A stretch of DNA of 64,000 nt from Prosthecobacter sp. (GTDB taxonomy: Bacteria > Verrucomicrobiota > Verrucomicrobiia > Verrucomicrobiales > Verrucomicrobiaceae): NCBI RefSeq assembly GCF_034366625.1, contig NZ_JAXMIH010000008.1, positions 310,001 through 374,000 of the forward strand, written 5' to 3'. The translations under genes and the position numbers were made by a program. Below are positions 1-8,376 of this stretch, in pieces (the first letter of the stretch is position 1; every line of letters begins with the position of its first letter). Below the pieces are notes generated by a model, which did no database searches, was not told the origin of the DNA, and saw only the letters and a list, made by a program, of their open reading frames with translations.

Positions 1-3000
1 CGGCCATCGGCGTCCGTATCCTCCAGCCGCACGACGCGTCCGCCGGCCTTGCCATTGCCATCCATGCCCAGCGGATAGTCCGCCATCTCGATCACCCACA
101 GTCGGCCCTGCTCATCCCAATCAAACGCCACCGGATCGAGCACCACCGGCTCCGCCGCGACGAGCTCGATGCGGTAACCGTCGCGCACATGCCACTTCTT
201 CGCGGATTCTTCGGGGAAGAGTGGTGGCGTGGCGGTTGGCACCTTCGACTTCGCGCCAGCGTCGTGGAGTGCGGGGGCAGAGATGCCGGGGCCACCTGGC
301 ATCGGCGACACCGCTTTCGGGCGGTCTTTGGCCTTCGATGACGTTTCAGCTTTCGACAGCGGTGTGGCGCTGACGCTTCCCGCCGCACTCCACGACGCTG
401 CCGCGCCCTTCGGAATCTCCAATCCTGTCACCACCACGTCAGAATACTCGCCCTCCAGTGGCGCGAAATCATCGCACCGACGGCCAAAGAACAACCCATT
501 CGCTCCCGGCGCGGTGACGGGCAGTTCAGCGTCGATTTCCACCTTGCCATTCAGCGTCACCTTCACGCGCGAGCCGCTGCGCTCCAGTTTCACGTCATTC
601 CACGAACCGGGCGCGATGACCGTTGTGCCGCGCACGATTTGATTCACTGCGTTGCCATTGAAGACAAACAACCGGCCCGGCGACGAGTCCTTGTAGTTGC
701 CGCCGATGCCGAGATGATCCCCCGGAGCCTGCGAATCGCCCTTCGGCCCGCGTGAGATGAGGTAAGCCGTCACCGCGCTGACGTTGTTCGCCTTCGCGTT
801 GCGGAAGCGCATCGACGCGGACCAGTTCTCATGCGCCTTCAGCAATGCCGAGGTCTGCACCTGCGCCCGCTTGGCCTTTTCCTTCCGCGCGACGCCATGT
901 CGCGCGTTGTCATCAGCCACTTTCGAGATGCTCCAAAGCTTCGCGATGAGCGATGGCTCGATGACGCGATCCCAGATCGTGATCTCATCCAGCCGTCCTT
1001 CGAGTCCTTGACCGAAAAGCACCTCATTCGCCGCCTTCCCGGCCTTTCCGGTCAAAACGGGCTTTTCAGAGCCATCGAGATGCACGCGCACGTTTTGGCC
1101 ATCGCGGACCAAAACGGCGAAATGCCAGTCATCGGCGAAACAAGGAGCCGGACTTGCCAAGTCCGGGCTTGAGGGGGGACTTGGCAAGTCCCTCTCCTTG
1201 TCCATGCCCCATTCCAGCCTCACCGTGTGATCCGGGAACTGATGCGCCTTCAAGCTGACACCCAACGCGTTGATCAACTCGCCCGTGCGATCACTCGCGC
1301 CGCTTTCATGGCCGAGCCAGAACCAGAGGGCGATGGTGGTCGTAGATTGAAGGTTTTCAGCGGGAAGCTTAAAGTGACCGCCAGTGAGTTGAACTGAGTA
1401 ATTATATCTGGCCGCATAATCTAACTCAGAGGCATGCAATGCAGATTCTTCTCCGTAACCTAGCCCAGCACCCGCTCCAGGCATGTACGGAATCATCCTG
1501 CCGATCGGTTTAAGCCACATGTTGCCAGTTGCTCGCTGTTTTCCATCCCTTGCGAGGCTGGGGCCGTCTTCGTCGGCACCAAAACCTCCTGAGTCGAGGG
1601 TGCAATGAAACAAGGGATCGGATTTTTCTATCGCTGGCATCCACGCTCCCGTGTGCCTTGGCCCTTTGATGATGGAGGTCAAGTTCATTGGGCGTTCGCC
1701 AGAGCCAAGAAGACCAGCAAGTTCATGCATGTTGGCAGTCAGTTCCCAAACGATTTTAGGTTCCGCTGACACTTCCAAACCTGCCGTTCGCGCCGGCCAA
1801 GTGGTATATCCCCCAAGAACATGCTGCTCGGGCGGCGGAATATATCCCTCTGCCCCATTCGCAAGCTCGATATTAAAATGGCTCTTGAAAGGTGACCACC
1901 ATTTCAGCTTCAACCCCGTGATCGCATACACCTCGTTCGGCAGCGTGGCGATGCTCAGGTCGCCAATCCGAATCGCTTGCAGCTTCACGCTCGTCTTTTG
2001 CCGCTCGTGCAAAATCAGCGCCTCTCTCGCATAGACTTCCTCTTTGTTCTTCGGTACGTCGTTTTCGATCTTCGCGGCGATGGGTCTTGCCCAGGCGAGG
2101 CGTTTTTCGTCGGGGACGCGATACTTGAGCTCGAGCGTCTTCTCGACCATGCCGAGCGGGACGTGGTCGGCATACTTCACGGTTTGCAGAGCCTTCAGGG
2201 CGCTGTCGGCGACCTCGGAGGCGTAGGTGTCGATCGTGATCGTCTTTTTCTCCGCGCCGTAGTCCATCCACATCTGGTCGCCGCTGGTGCCCTGGCTCAT
2301 GGCGCAGACGAAGGGGCCGTTGCCATCGCCCGGCTGGCCCATCTTTGCGGCGAGGTGTCGGCAGAAGTGCCCATAGTAGTCGGCGGAGACCGGACCGCTG
2401 CCGAAGTAGTGCTGCGAGTAGTTCGCGAGCACGCCGAGCGGTTTGCCATCGAGCGTTTGCAGCGCGATGACGCTGAGCTGCGGATCGACCGGGCCGCTGG
2501 GGCCGACGACGTCCTTGCTGAGGTAGCCGGGGTGCATGTTCGCGCGGCCGGTGGGCTGGCCGAAGGGATCGACGACCTCCTTGCCCGGCAGGCGAATCCA
2601 GCGGCGGTTGTGCGTGTGCTCCCAGTCATCGAACGAACCCCAGCCGATGCGGGCCGGTTGCAGCGCCGCATTCGCCGCCACGATGGCCTCGGCGATCTTC
2701 GGCGTGAGGAATTTCGCATACACCGTGTCCTTGCGCGTGCCGAGGCAGCCCATCGCCGCCGGTGCGGAGTGCGTGTGCGTGGCGCTGACCATCATGCGGT
2801 CCACCGGGATGCCGCACTGCTTCGACGCGAGCGCTTTCGCCTCATCAATGAGCGACTGCTCCATCATGCAGGTGTCCACGATGGCGAAGGCGATCTTCAT
2901 CTTCCCGTCATCGAGCACGAAACTGCGCACGAGGAGCGTGTCCGCGAGCTTTTCGCCCCGTCCTTCGAGAAATCCGCCCGCGATGATGCGCGGGAACTCC

Positions 3001-3098
3001 GTGGGCGAGATGTCCACCGTGGCCACTCCGGCACGGAATGAGGGTTGCGCGTGTGAGGTGAGGGCGGTGAATCCGAAGAGAAAGAGCAGCGACTTCAT
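1..3098 (-). CDS. Secreted ceramidase-like / LamG / PVC-type dehydrogenase fusion (3' end outside window)
   Basis: An uninterrupted minus-strand frame starts at ATG 3098 and runs off the left edge (about 1,032 visible residues). A signal peptide (about 1-18) is followed by a neutral/alkaline ceramidase-type domain (about 20-430), with the conserved VDISP start of the domain and a THTH metal-binding motif. Residues about 555-715 look like a LamG/concanavalin-like fold. A second similar domain (about 750-895) resembles the DUF1080 sugar-binding/hydrolase type. From about 964 the sequence (GYRIELVAAEP, then a DEQGRLWVIEMADYP-like strand) matches the N-terminus of PVC-type membrane-bound dehydrogenases, which usually end in a cytochrome c domain. 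The predicted location is periplasmic or outer surface. Substrates are unknown; glycolipid or glycan hydrolysis coupled to sugar oxidation is inference. A palindrome lies in frame at about residues 633-652. The gene is upstream-adjacent to hisS on the same strand, with no obvious SD. Confidence 0.8.
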   Translation of the reverse strand, partial: MKSLLFLFGFTALTSHAQPSFRAGVATVDISPTEFPRIIAGGFLEGRGEKLADTLLVRSFVLDDGKMKIAFAIVDTCMMEQSLIDEAKALASKQCGIPVDRMMVSATHTHSAPAAMGCLGTRKDTVYAKFLTPKIAEAIVAANAALQPARIGWGSFDDWEHTHNRRWIRLPGKEVVDPFGQPTGRANMHPGYLSKDVVGPSGPVDPQLSVIALQTLDGKPLGVLANYSQHYFGSGPVSADYYGHFCRHLAAKMGQPGDGNGPFVCAMSQGTSGDQMWMDYGAEKKTITIDTYASEVADSALKALQTVKYADHVPLGMVEKTLELKYRVPDEKRLAWARPIAAKIENDVPKNKEEVYAREALILHERQKTSVKLQAIRIGDLSIATLPNEVYAITGLKLKWWSPFKSHFNIELANGAEGYIPPPEQHVLGGYTTWPARTAGLEVSAEPKIVWELTANMHELAGLLGSGERPMNLTSIIKGPRHTGAWMPAIEKSDPLFHCTLDSGGFGADEDGPSLARDGKQRATGNMWLKPIGRMIPYMPGAGAGLGYGEESALHASELDYAARYNYSVQLTGGHFKLPAENLQSTTTIALWFWLGHESGASDRTGELINALGVSLKAHQFPDHTVRLEWGMDKERDLPSPPSSPDLASPAPCFADDWHFAVLVRDGQNVRVHLDGSEKPVLTGKAGKAANEVLFGQGLEGRLDEITIWDRVIEPSLIAKLWSISKVADDNARHGVARKEKAKRAQVQTSALLKAHENWSASMRFRNAKANNVSAVTAYLISRGPKGDSQAPGDHLGIGGNYKDSSPGRLFVFNGNAVNQIVRGTTVIAPGSWNDVKLERSGSRVKVTLNGKVEIDAELPVTAPGANGLFFGRRCDDFAPLEGEYSDVVVTGLEIPKGAAASWSAAGSVSATPLSKAETSSKAKDRPKAVSPMPGGPGISAPALHDAGAKSKVPTATPPLFPEESAKKWHVRDGYRIELVAAEPVVLDPVAFDWDEQGRLWVIEMADYPLGMDGNGKAGGRVVRLEDTDADG
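1142..1199. repeat. In-frame palindromic insertion inside the fusion gene
   Basis: The arms 1142-1164 and 1177-1199 are inverted repeats over 23 bases with two mismatches. Each arm contains a 15-base near-palindrome, GGACTTGCCAAGTCC at 1150-1164 and its complement at 1177-1191. The element reads through in frame and adds about 19 Ser/Pro-rich residues in a LamG-like loop. It could fold as one long hairpin in DNA or mRNA. Confidence 0.8.
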
Positions 3099-3147
3099 GA
3101 GGTTGGCTCAAACCAACGCTCACGGATCTCGCATGCTTGCCTCTCGA

Positions 3148-4437
3148 TTAGGCGATCAACGGCCCAATTGCAGGCTCCTGAAGCAATTTCTGCACTTCAT
3201 CGACCAGATTGGCCGCAGGCACCGATGCCTGCGAGCGTGCGATGAGGTTCTTGATGACGACTTCGGGATACTCGGCACCGAAAACGATGGCGAAGCGGGC
3301 TTTGCGGTCCTCGGCGGCCTGGAACTGTTTGCCGACTTTTTGCGAGCCGAAGGCGTAGTCGATGCGGATGCCCGCAGCGCGGAGCTGTTGGATCGAGGCG
3401 AGGGCATGCGGACGCTGCGCTTCATCGGCGATGACAACGAAGGCGTCGATGCTGCTGGCGGCGAGGAGGGCGCTGGTGAGCTTCATTTGCGCACCGGGCG
3501 TGCGCTTGAGCAGGATGCCGAGCACCACGTCGCCCATGGCGAAACCTGCAGCTGGCATATCGACATTGTCATCGCTCATGAGGGCGCAGAGCTTGTCGTA
3601 GCGACCGCCGCCGGCGACGGCGCGGAGGTTGTGCTTGAGGTCGAAGACTTCAAAGACGGTGCCGGTGTAGTAGGCGAGGCCGCGGACGATAGTGGCGTCG
3701 ATCTTGATGAAGGACCAGAGGCCGCGCGCGGTGAGATTGGCCTTCAGTTCGGCAAAGGCAGAATGATTTTCATCCGCAGACGCCATGAAGCCGCGCACGA
3801 TGGCGGTGGTGAGACCGATCTTGGCAAGCTTGCTTTCGGTGTCCTCGGGTTTGGCTCGCTCGATCTTGTCGATGATGCTCAGAAACGTCGCGGTGTGCTC
3901 TGGGGCAATGTTTTGATCAGCAAGGAAAGTGTTCCAAATCTCTCGGTTGCTGAGGCGGACGATGAAGTCGTTTTCACTCACGCCGAACTCACGCATGACG
4001 TCGATGGCGAGCGCAATGAGTTCCGCATCGGCGGCGGGGCTGTTGTCGCCGAGGATGTCGGCGTTGAACTGGATGAACTCGCGTCCGCGGCCCTCCTGCG
4101 GCTCTTCGTAGCGGAAGCAGGGACCGATTTGGAACCACTTGATGGGCTTCTTGAAGTCACGCTGCCGGGCGGTGGCCATGCGGGCGAGTGAGGGCGTCAC
4201 TTCGGGGCGCAGCGTGATCTCGCGGTCGGCCTTGTCGCGGAAGCAGAAGAGCTGTGCGGTGATCTCGTTGCCGCTTTTCTTGCGGAAGAGATCGGTGCTC
4301 TCGACGACAGGTGCCTCATACTCGACGAAGCCATAACGCCGCGCGACGACGCGCCAGGTTTCGGCGATGTAGTTACGCATGGCGCATTCTTCGGGGAAGA
4401 AGTCGCGAAAGCCTTTGACGGTGCGGAAGGTGGACAT
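3148..4437 (-). CDS. hisS: Histidine--tRNA ligase
   Basis: Class II aminoacyl-tRNA synthetase that charges tRNA-His in the cytoplasm. It is 429 residues from the chosen ATG at 4437, where the sequence begins MSTFRTVKGFRDFFPEE, the usual HisRS N-terminus. Motif 2 (FRYEEPQEGRGREFIQFN) and the histidine-A-type loop GLAYYTGTVFEVF are present. The latter has Ala where most bacterial enzymes have Asp (GLDYY), a variant more typical of some divergent HisRS. The C-terminal anticodon-binding domain (about 330-429) is intact. In-frame upstream starts (4455, 4503) exist; 4503 would nearly touch recF, so 4437 is preferred from family alignment. No strong SD is seen for any of them. Confidence 0.93.
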   Translation of the reverse strand: MSTFRTVKGFRDFFPEECAMRNYIAETWRVVARRYGFVEYEAPVVESTDLFRKKSGNEITAQLFCFRDKADREITLRPEVTPSLARMATARQRDFKKPIKWFQIGPCFRYEEPQEGRGREFIQFNADILGDNSPAADAELIALAIDVMREFGVSENDFIVRLSNREIWNTFLADQNIAPEHTATFLSIIDKIERAKPEDTESKLAKIGLTTAIVRGFMASADENHSAFAELKANLTARGLWSFIKIDATIVRGLAYYTGTVFEVFDLKHNLRAVAGGGRYDKLCALMSDDNVDMPAAGFAMGDVVLGILLKRTPGAQMKLTSALLAASSIDAFVVIADEAQRPHALASIQQLRAAGIRIDYAFGSQKVGKQFQAAEDRKARFAIVFGAEYPEVVIKNLIARSQASVPAANLVDEVQKLLQEPAIGPLIA

Positions 4438-4505
4438 AAGAAAGGGGCGATTCATCCTCGCACGCACCGGGAACGCAACCGGGAATTGCGCTGCGTGGCC
4501 CACCT

Positions 4506-5576
4506 ATGCTCTCCGACCTGTTTGTGCGCGATTTCCGCTGCTTCGCCGAGGCGAAGGTGGAGTTGCATCCCGATGTGACGCTGCTGGTGGGCCGAAATGC
4601 GCAGGGGAAGACCTCGCTCATAGAGGCTGCGTGCATTCTGCTGCGGCTGCAATCGCCGCGCACAACAAACCGGGCCGAGTTGGTGCGCTTTGGAGCCCCG
4701 GCATGCCTTGTGGAGGCTGCATGGCATGGGAAGCGGCTACGCTACGCGCAATCGGCCACGACTCGGCGTCTCGCGTTGGATGGCACAACTTGCAGCAAGT
4801 CGGCGGATTATCTGGCCGCATCGGGCGTCGTTGTGTGGATGGATCATCGCGACATGAGCCTGCTGCGCGGTGGCGCGGAGCATCGGCGGCGTTTTTTGGA
4901 TTTTGCGGCGAGCCAGATGTTTCCTGATTACCTGCACGCGTTGCGCGGCTATGAGCGTGCTCTGCGCGGGCGGAACTATGTTTTAAAGCGTGACGCGGTG
5001 ATCGGGTGGAAGCAGGCGGATGCGTTTGCGCGGGTGATGGATGGCTTCGCGCAGGTGCTGTGGCGGCGGCGCGCGGAGCTGTGTGCCGCTTTGCAGCCTG
5101 AGGTGACTGCGGCACATGCAAAACTGAGCGATGGCGCAGAAGAAGTGCAGATTGAATTCAAGCGCACAAGTGATGATGCGCTGAGTTTGTTTGATGCGTT
5201 GCTTGCGATGCGTGATAAAGAGGCGCGCATGCGTTCGACGGCGTTTGGTCCACACCGCGATGATATCGCGATGAAGCTGAATGACCTCGATGCAACGACC
5301 TTCGCCTCCGAAGGCCAGCAGAGATCGTTCGCGCTGTCCATGAAACTTGCTCAGGCGCATGTGCTGGGGAAAGCTCGAAGCGAGGCGCCGCTGATGTTGA
5401 TTGACGATGTTTTTGGCGAACTGGATGCCAATCGGCGGCGTGCATTGCTCGCGTGTTTGCCGCCAGGAACACAAAAAATCATCACGACCACGAATCTTGA
5501 CTGGGCGGATGCCGATCAGATGACAGGGCTGGTGTATCGAGTCGAGCAAGCGACGCTAGATCGTGTTCAGGGGTGA
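4506..5576 (+). CDS. recF: DNA replication/repair protein RecF
   Basis: SMC-like ATPase that helps load RecA at gaps through RecFOR. At 356 residues it is normal for the family. Walker A is GRNAQGKTS (29-37, Lys35), the ABC signature is SEGQQRS, and Walker B is LMLIDDVFGELD. The gene is divergent from hisS with about 68 bases between the chosen starts. It stands apart from dnaA, dnaN and gyrB, the usual bacterial neighbours, none of which are in the window. The downstream gap of about 215 bases separates it from mreB. Confidence 0.94.
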   Translation: MLSDLFVRDFRCFAEAKVELHPDVTLLVGRNAQGKTSLIEAACILLRLQSPRTTNRAELVRFGAPACLVEAAWHGKRLRYAQSATTRRLALDGTTCSKSADYLAASGVVVWMDHRDMSLLRGGAEHRRRFLDFAASQMFPDYLHALRGYERALRGRNYVLKRDAVIGWKQADAFARVMDGFAQVLWRRRAELCAALQPEVTAAHAKLSDGAEEVQIEFKRTSDDALSLFDALLAMRDKEARMRSTAFGPHRDDIAMKLNDLDATTFASEGQQRSFALSMKLAQAHVLGKARSEAPLMLIDDVFGELDANRRRALLACLPPGTQKIITTTNLDWADADQMTGLVYRVEQATLDRVQG

Positions 5577-5791
5577 AAATGAGCCGTTTTTCGCCCGAAA
5601 TGGCCTGAAAACACCAAATCAAAGACCCTTAGAAACTTCCCTTGACGCATTTTCAGGCAGTTTTAGCTTTATATGGGTTAGAATGTCGTGCGCCGCGTTG
5701 CTTTTCGTGATTCTCAAAAAAGTTAGAATTCTCCGCGTCGCATCTGGATTCTGACAACCGTCTGTATCAACATTTTTCCCTTTTATTCTCA

Positions 5792-6823
5792 ATGTTTGGC
5801 AAACTTTTCGGCTTCGTCGCCCAAGATATCGGCATCGATCTCGGCACGGCAAACACCCTCGTCTATGTAAAAGATCACGGCATCGTCCTCAGAGAACCCT
5901 CCGTGGTGGCGGTTAAGACCGGCACCAATGAAGTGGTGGCTGTGGGCGATGACGCGAAACGCATGCTCGGACGAACTCCGGGCGGCATCACGGCCATCCG
6001 TCCTCTCAGAGACGGTGTGATCGCCGATTTCCGTGTGACGGAGGCGATGCTGCGCCATTTCATCCGCAAGGTGCAGGGCGGCGGGCGCAAGATGCGCGGG
6101 CCGCGTGTGGTCATCGCGGTGCCCTCCGGCATCACCGAAGTCGAGAAGCGCGCGGTGAAGGAAAGTGCGGAGCAGGCGGGTGCGCGTGAAGTTTACCTGA
6201 TCGAAGAACCGATGGCCGCCGCGATCGGCGTGGGTCTGCCGGTGCAGGAAGCAGCGGGCAACATGATCGTCGATATCGGCGGTGGCACGACTGAAGTGGC
6301 GATCATCTCGCTCTCCGGCATTGTTTACAGCCGCAGTGTGCGCGTGGCGGGTGATGAGCTCGATGAATCGATCATCAATTACATGAAGCGTGCTTACAAC
6401 CTCATGATCGGCGAGCGCACGGCGGAAGAAATCAAGCTGCGCATCGGCTCCGCTTTCCCGCTGGGCAAGGAAACGACGATGGAAGTCAAAGGACGCGACA
6501 TGGTGGCCGGTTTGCCGAAGACGATCACCATCACGAGCCAGGAAGTACGCGAGGCGATGCTCGAGCCGCTCAACGCGATCATCGACGCGGTGCGCACGAC
6601 TTTGGAACGCTGCCCGCCGGAGCTTTCCGCCGACTTGGTGGACCGTGGCATCATGCTGGCCGGTGGCGGCGCGTTGCTGCGTGGCCTGGACAAGCTGCTG
6701 CAGGAAGAAACCGCGCTCCCCGTGCATGTGGCTGAAGATCCGCTCAGTGCTGTGGGTGAAGGTACCGGACGTGTGCTTAGCGAACTCGAATTCCTGCGCA
6801 AAGTGAGCACAACAGAAGTTTGA
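5792..6823 (+). CDS. mreB: Rod-shape determining actin homologue MreB
   Basis: Bacterial actin that organises lateral-wall peptidoglycan synthesis under the inner membrane. It has 343 residues with the actin nucleotide-binding signatures: phosphate 1 ([14 protein letters not shown], about 13-26), phosphate 2 ([15 protein letters not shown]) and the adenosine loop ([11 protein letters not shown]). The N-terminal MFGKLFGF stretch can act as an amphipathic membrane anchor. It heads a five-gene run mreB-mreC-mreD-mrdA-rng. The upstream region 5577-5791 is the likely promoter area. It contains TTGACG at 5642-5647 and AT-rich sequence near 5663-5684, but the spacing to a clear -10 is poor. Confidence 0.96.
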   Translation: MFGKLFGFVAQDIGIDLGTANTLVYVKDHGIVLREPSVVAVKTGTNEVVAVGDDAKRMLGRTPGGITAIRPLRDGVIADFRVTEAMLRHFIRKVQGGGRKMRGPRVVIAVPSGITEVEKRAVKESAEQAGAREVYLIEEPMAAAIGVGLPVQEAAGNMIVDIGGGTTEVAIISLSGIVYSRSVRVAGDELDESIINYMKRAYNLMIGERTAEEIKLRIGSAFPLGKETTMEVKGRDMVAGLPKTITITSQEVREAMLEPLNAIIDAVRTTLERCPPELSADLVDRGIMLAGGGALLRGLDKLLQEETALPVHVAEDPLSAVGEGTGRVLSELEFLRKVSTTEV

Positions 6824-6903
6824 TGCCCGTTCCGCGTTGCCCGGTGTCTGCTTGAAGGCGTTCGCCGAAAAGCGCCACACCCAGCCCGGAGGAAAGGCCT
6901 ACC

Positions 6904-7755
6904 ATGAAAAAGCTCAACATCCTCGCGCTTCTCATCTTCGTGGCAGGGCTCGTCTCTGTGTTCACGTTTGACACGGCGACGACACGGCAGATTCAGGCTC
7001 GCGTCATGAGTCTGTTGTCGCCGTTCATTCATTCCAGCGCGGCAATGGAGCAGGCGGCGGATGCCGCGGTGGCGCCGCAGATCAATCCAGTCGAATTGAA
7101 ACGTGAGAATGATGATTTGCGCGTGCAGGTGGAGCGTCTGCGCATCGTCCAGCAGAAGTTCAATCAAAGTCTCGAGGAAAATGCGAAGTTGCGGCAGCTT
7201 ATTGGATTCAAGCAGTCGGCCCCCTTCAAGATGACAGCAGCCAAGGTGATCCGCCGCAGTTCCAGCACCTGGTGGAACAGCTTGATCATCGACAAAGGCT
7301 CGCTGGATGGCATCGGCACCGACAGTCCAGTGATCACATCCGTCGGCCTGGTGGGGAAGACTTCCACACTGGCCCCGCATCTGACGAAGGTGATTTTGCT
7401 GACGGATGAAATGTGCCGCGTTTCGGCCAAAATCGAAGGCACGCTGGAGCAGGGCATTCTGGCGGGTGAACGTGCGGCGCTGGAGGTGCGCCCCGAGCTG
7501 CACCTGCGCTTCCTTAGCCGCAACGCGAACATTAATGCGGGCGCGAGCGTGTATTCCTCCGGCGAAGGCGGCGTGTTTCCTGAGAATCTGCTGCTGGGCC
7601 GCGTGAAGCGTTTTGAGAACCGGGAAATATCTGGAGAGGCCATCGTCGAACCCGCCGTTGATTTCTCCACCCTGGATCATGTTTTTGTGATTGAAATGCA
7701 GGCCGTCGAGCCCGCGCCGGAACCTCCGCCGCCGCCGGCCAACACCAAGCCCTGA
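6904..7755 (+). CDS. mreC: Rod-shape determining protein MreC
   Basis: Periplasmic scaffold linking MreB/MreD to PBP2. It has 283 residues. One N-terminal membrane segment (about 5-22) is followed by a coiled coil (about 60-100) and the double beta-barrel MreC core, with the typical VIRRSSSTWWNSLIIDKGS and VITSVGLVGK strands. The C-terminus is a Pro-rich tail (PEPPPPPANTKP). A good SD (GGAGGAAAGG, about 6889-6898) lies just before the ATG, one of the few clear ones in this window. It is six bases from mreD. Confidence 0.93.
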   Translation: MKKLNILALLIFVAGLVSVFTFDTATTRQIQARVMSLLSPFIHSSAAMEQAADAAVAPQINPVELKRENDDLRVQVERLRIVQQKFNQSLEENAKLRQLIGFKQSAPFKMTAAKVIRRSSSTWWNSLIIDKGSLDGIGTDSPVITSVGLVGKTSTLAPHLTKVILLTDEMCRVSAKIEGTLEQGILAGERAALEVRPELHLRFLSRNANINAGASVYSSGEGGVFPENLLLGRVKRFENREISGEAIVEPAVDFSTLDHVFVIEMQAVEPAPEPPPPPANTKP

Positions 7756-7761
7756 GCCGCC

Positions 7762-8376
7762 ATGCTGTTTCACCCGATCTCCATCATTTTGCTGCTGCTC
7801 ACCTTCATGGTGCAGGAGTTCATTCCTGGGCTGGAGATCGCTCAGTTCGCCACGCTGTTTCTGCCGGCGGTGTTTTTCTTCAGCGCCTCCGTGGCCGCGC
7901 CGTTTTCGATGATGCTGGTTCTTGCGTTCATCACCGGCTTCATCTGGGACGCGCGCCATCTGCCGGGCGTGGTTGAGGGCTTGTCGGGCGCGGAGGATGT
8001 CTTTGGCACGGGCGCGGACGTGGAGCTGGGAGCCGGCAGTCATCCGCTGCCGTTTGGTCTCTCCATCGTCCTATTTGCCATGCTCGGCACGTTGATGCAG
8101 GGCATCCGCCCGTTGTTCAAGCGCGGACGCCTGGAACTGCCCGTGCTCATGGTCGGCGTGGCCACCTTCCTGTGGCTGCTTTCGCAATATCTCATCATCA
8201 CGTTCCTGCGTGGCTCCCTGCAGTTTCCAGGCGGTGTGTGGTCAAAGATGATCACTGACACCCTGCTTGCGATGCTTGCCGCGCCGCTCATCTTTCTGCT
8301 GCTCTATTCACTGGCCCGCCTGTCGAGCTATGAAATCAAATACGAAGGCCTGAGGTACCGCTTCGATGGTCGTTAA
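7762..8376 (+). CDS. mreD: Rod-shape determining membrane protein MreD-like
   Basis: Small hydrophobic inner-membrane protein of the elongasome (204 residues, slightly longer than the usual 160-180). Several predicted membrane segments are visible (about 5-20, 30-70, 95-110, 125-145, 165-190). An Asp/Glu/Gly-rich loop at about 72-95 adds the extra length. Sequence similarity alone would be weak. The assignment rests on hydrophobicity and position between mreC and mrdA, and its end overlaps mrdA by 11 bases, implying translational coupling. Confidence 0.85.
   Translation: MLFHPISIILLLLTFMVQEFIPGLEIAQFATLFLPAVFFFSASVAAPFSMMLVLAFITGFIWDARHLPGVVEGLSGAEDVFGTGADVELGAGSHPLPFGLSIVLFAMLGTLMQGIRPLFKRGRLELPVLMVGVATFLWLLSQYLIITFLRGSLQFPGGVWSKMITDTLLAMLAAPLIFLLLYSLARLSSYEIKYEGLRYRFDGR

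Noticed and set aside
2536..4191. Plus-strand open frame of about 550 codons opposite the fusion gene and hisS
   Set aside because: It crosses two well-supported minus-strand genes, has an unnatural composition and no recognisable domain. It is a high-GC antisense shadow.
5642..5675. Possible sigma-70 promoter TTGACG ... TATATG upstream of mreB
   Set aside because: The spacer would be 22 bases, too long for a confident call. The region is noted under mreB only.
5789..6880. His/Arg-rich frame antisense to mreB
   Set aside because: mreB on the plus strand is certain; this frame mirrors its codon bias.
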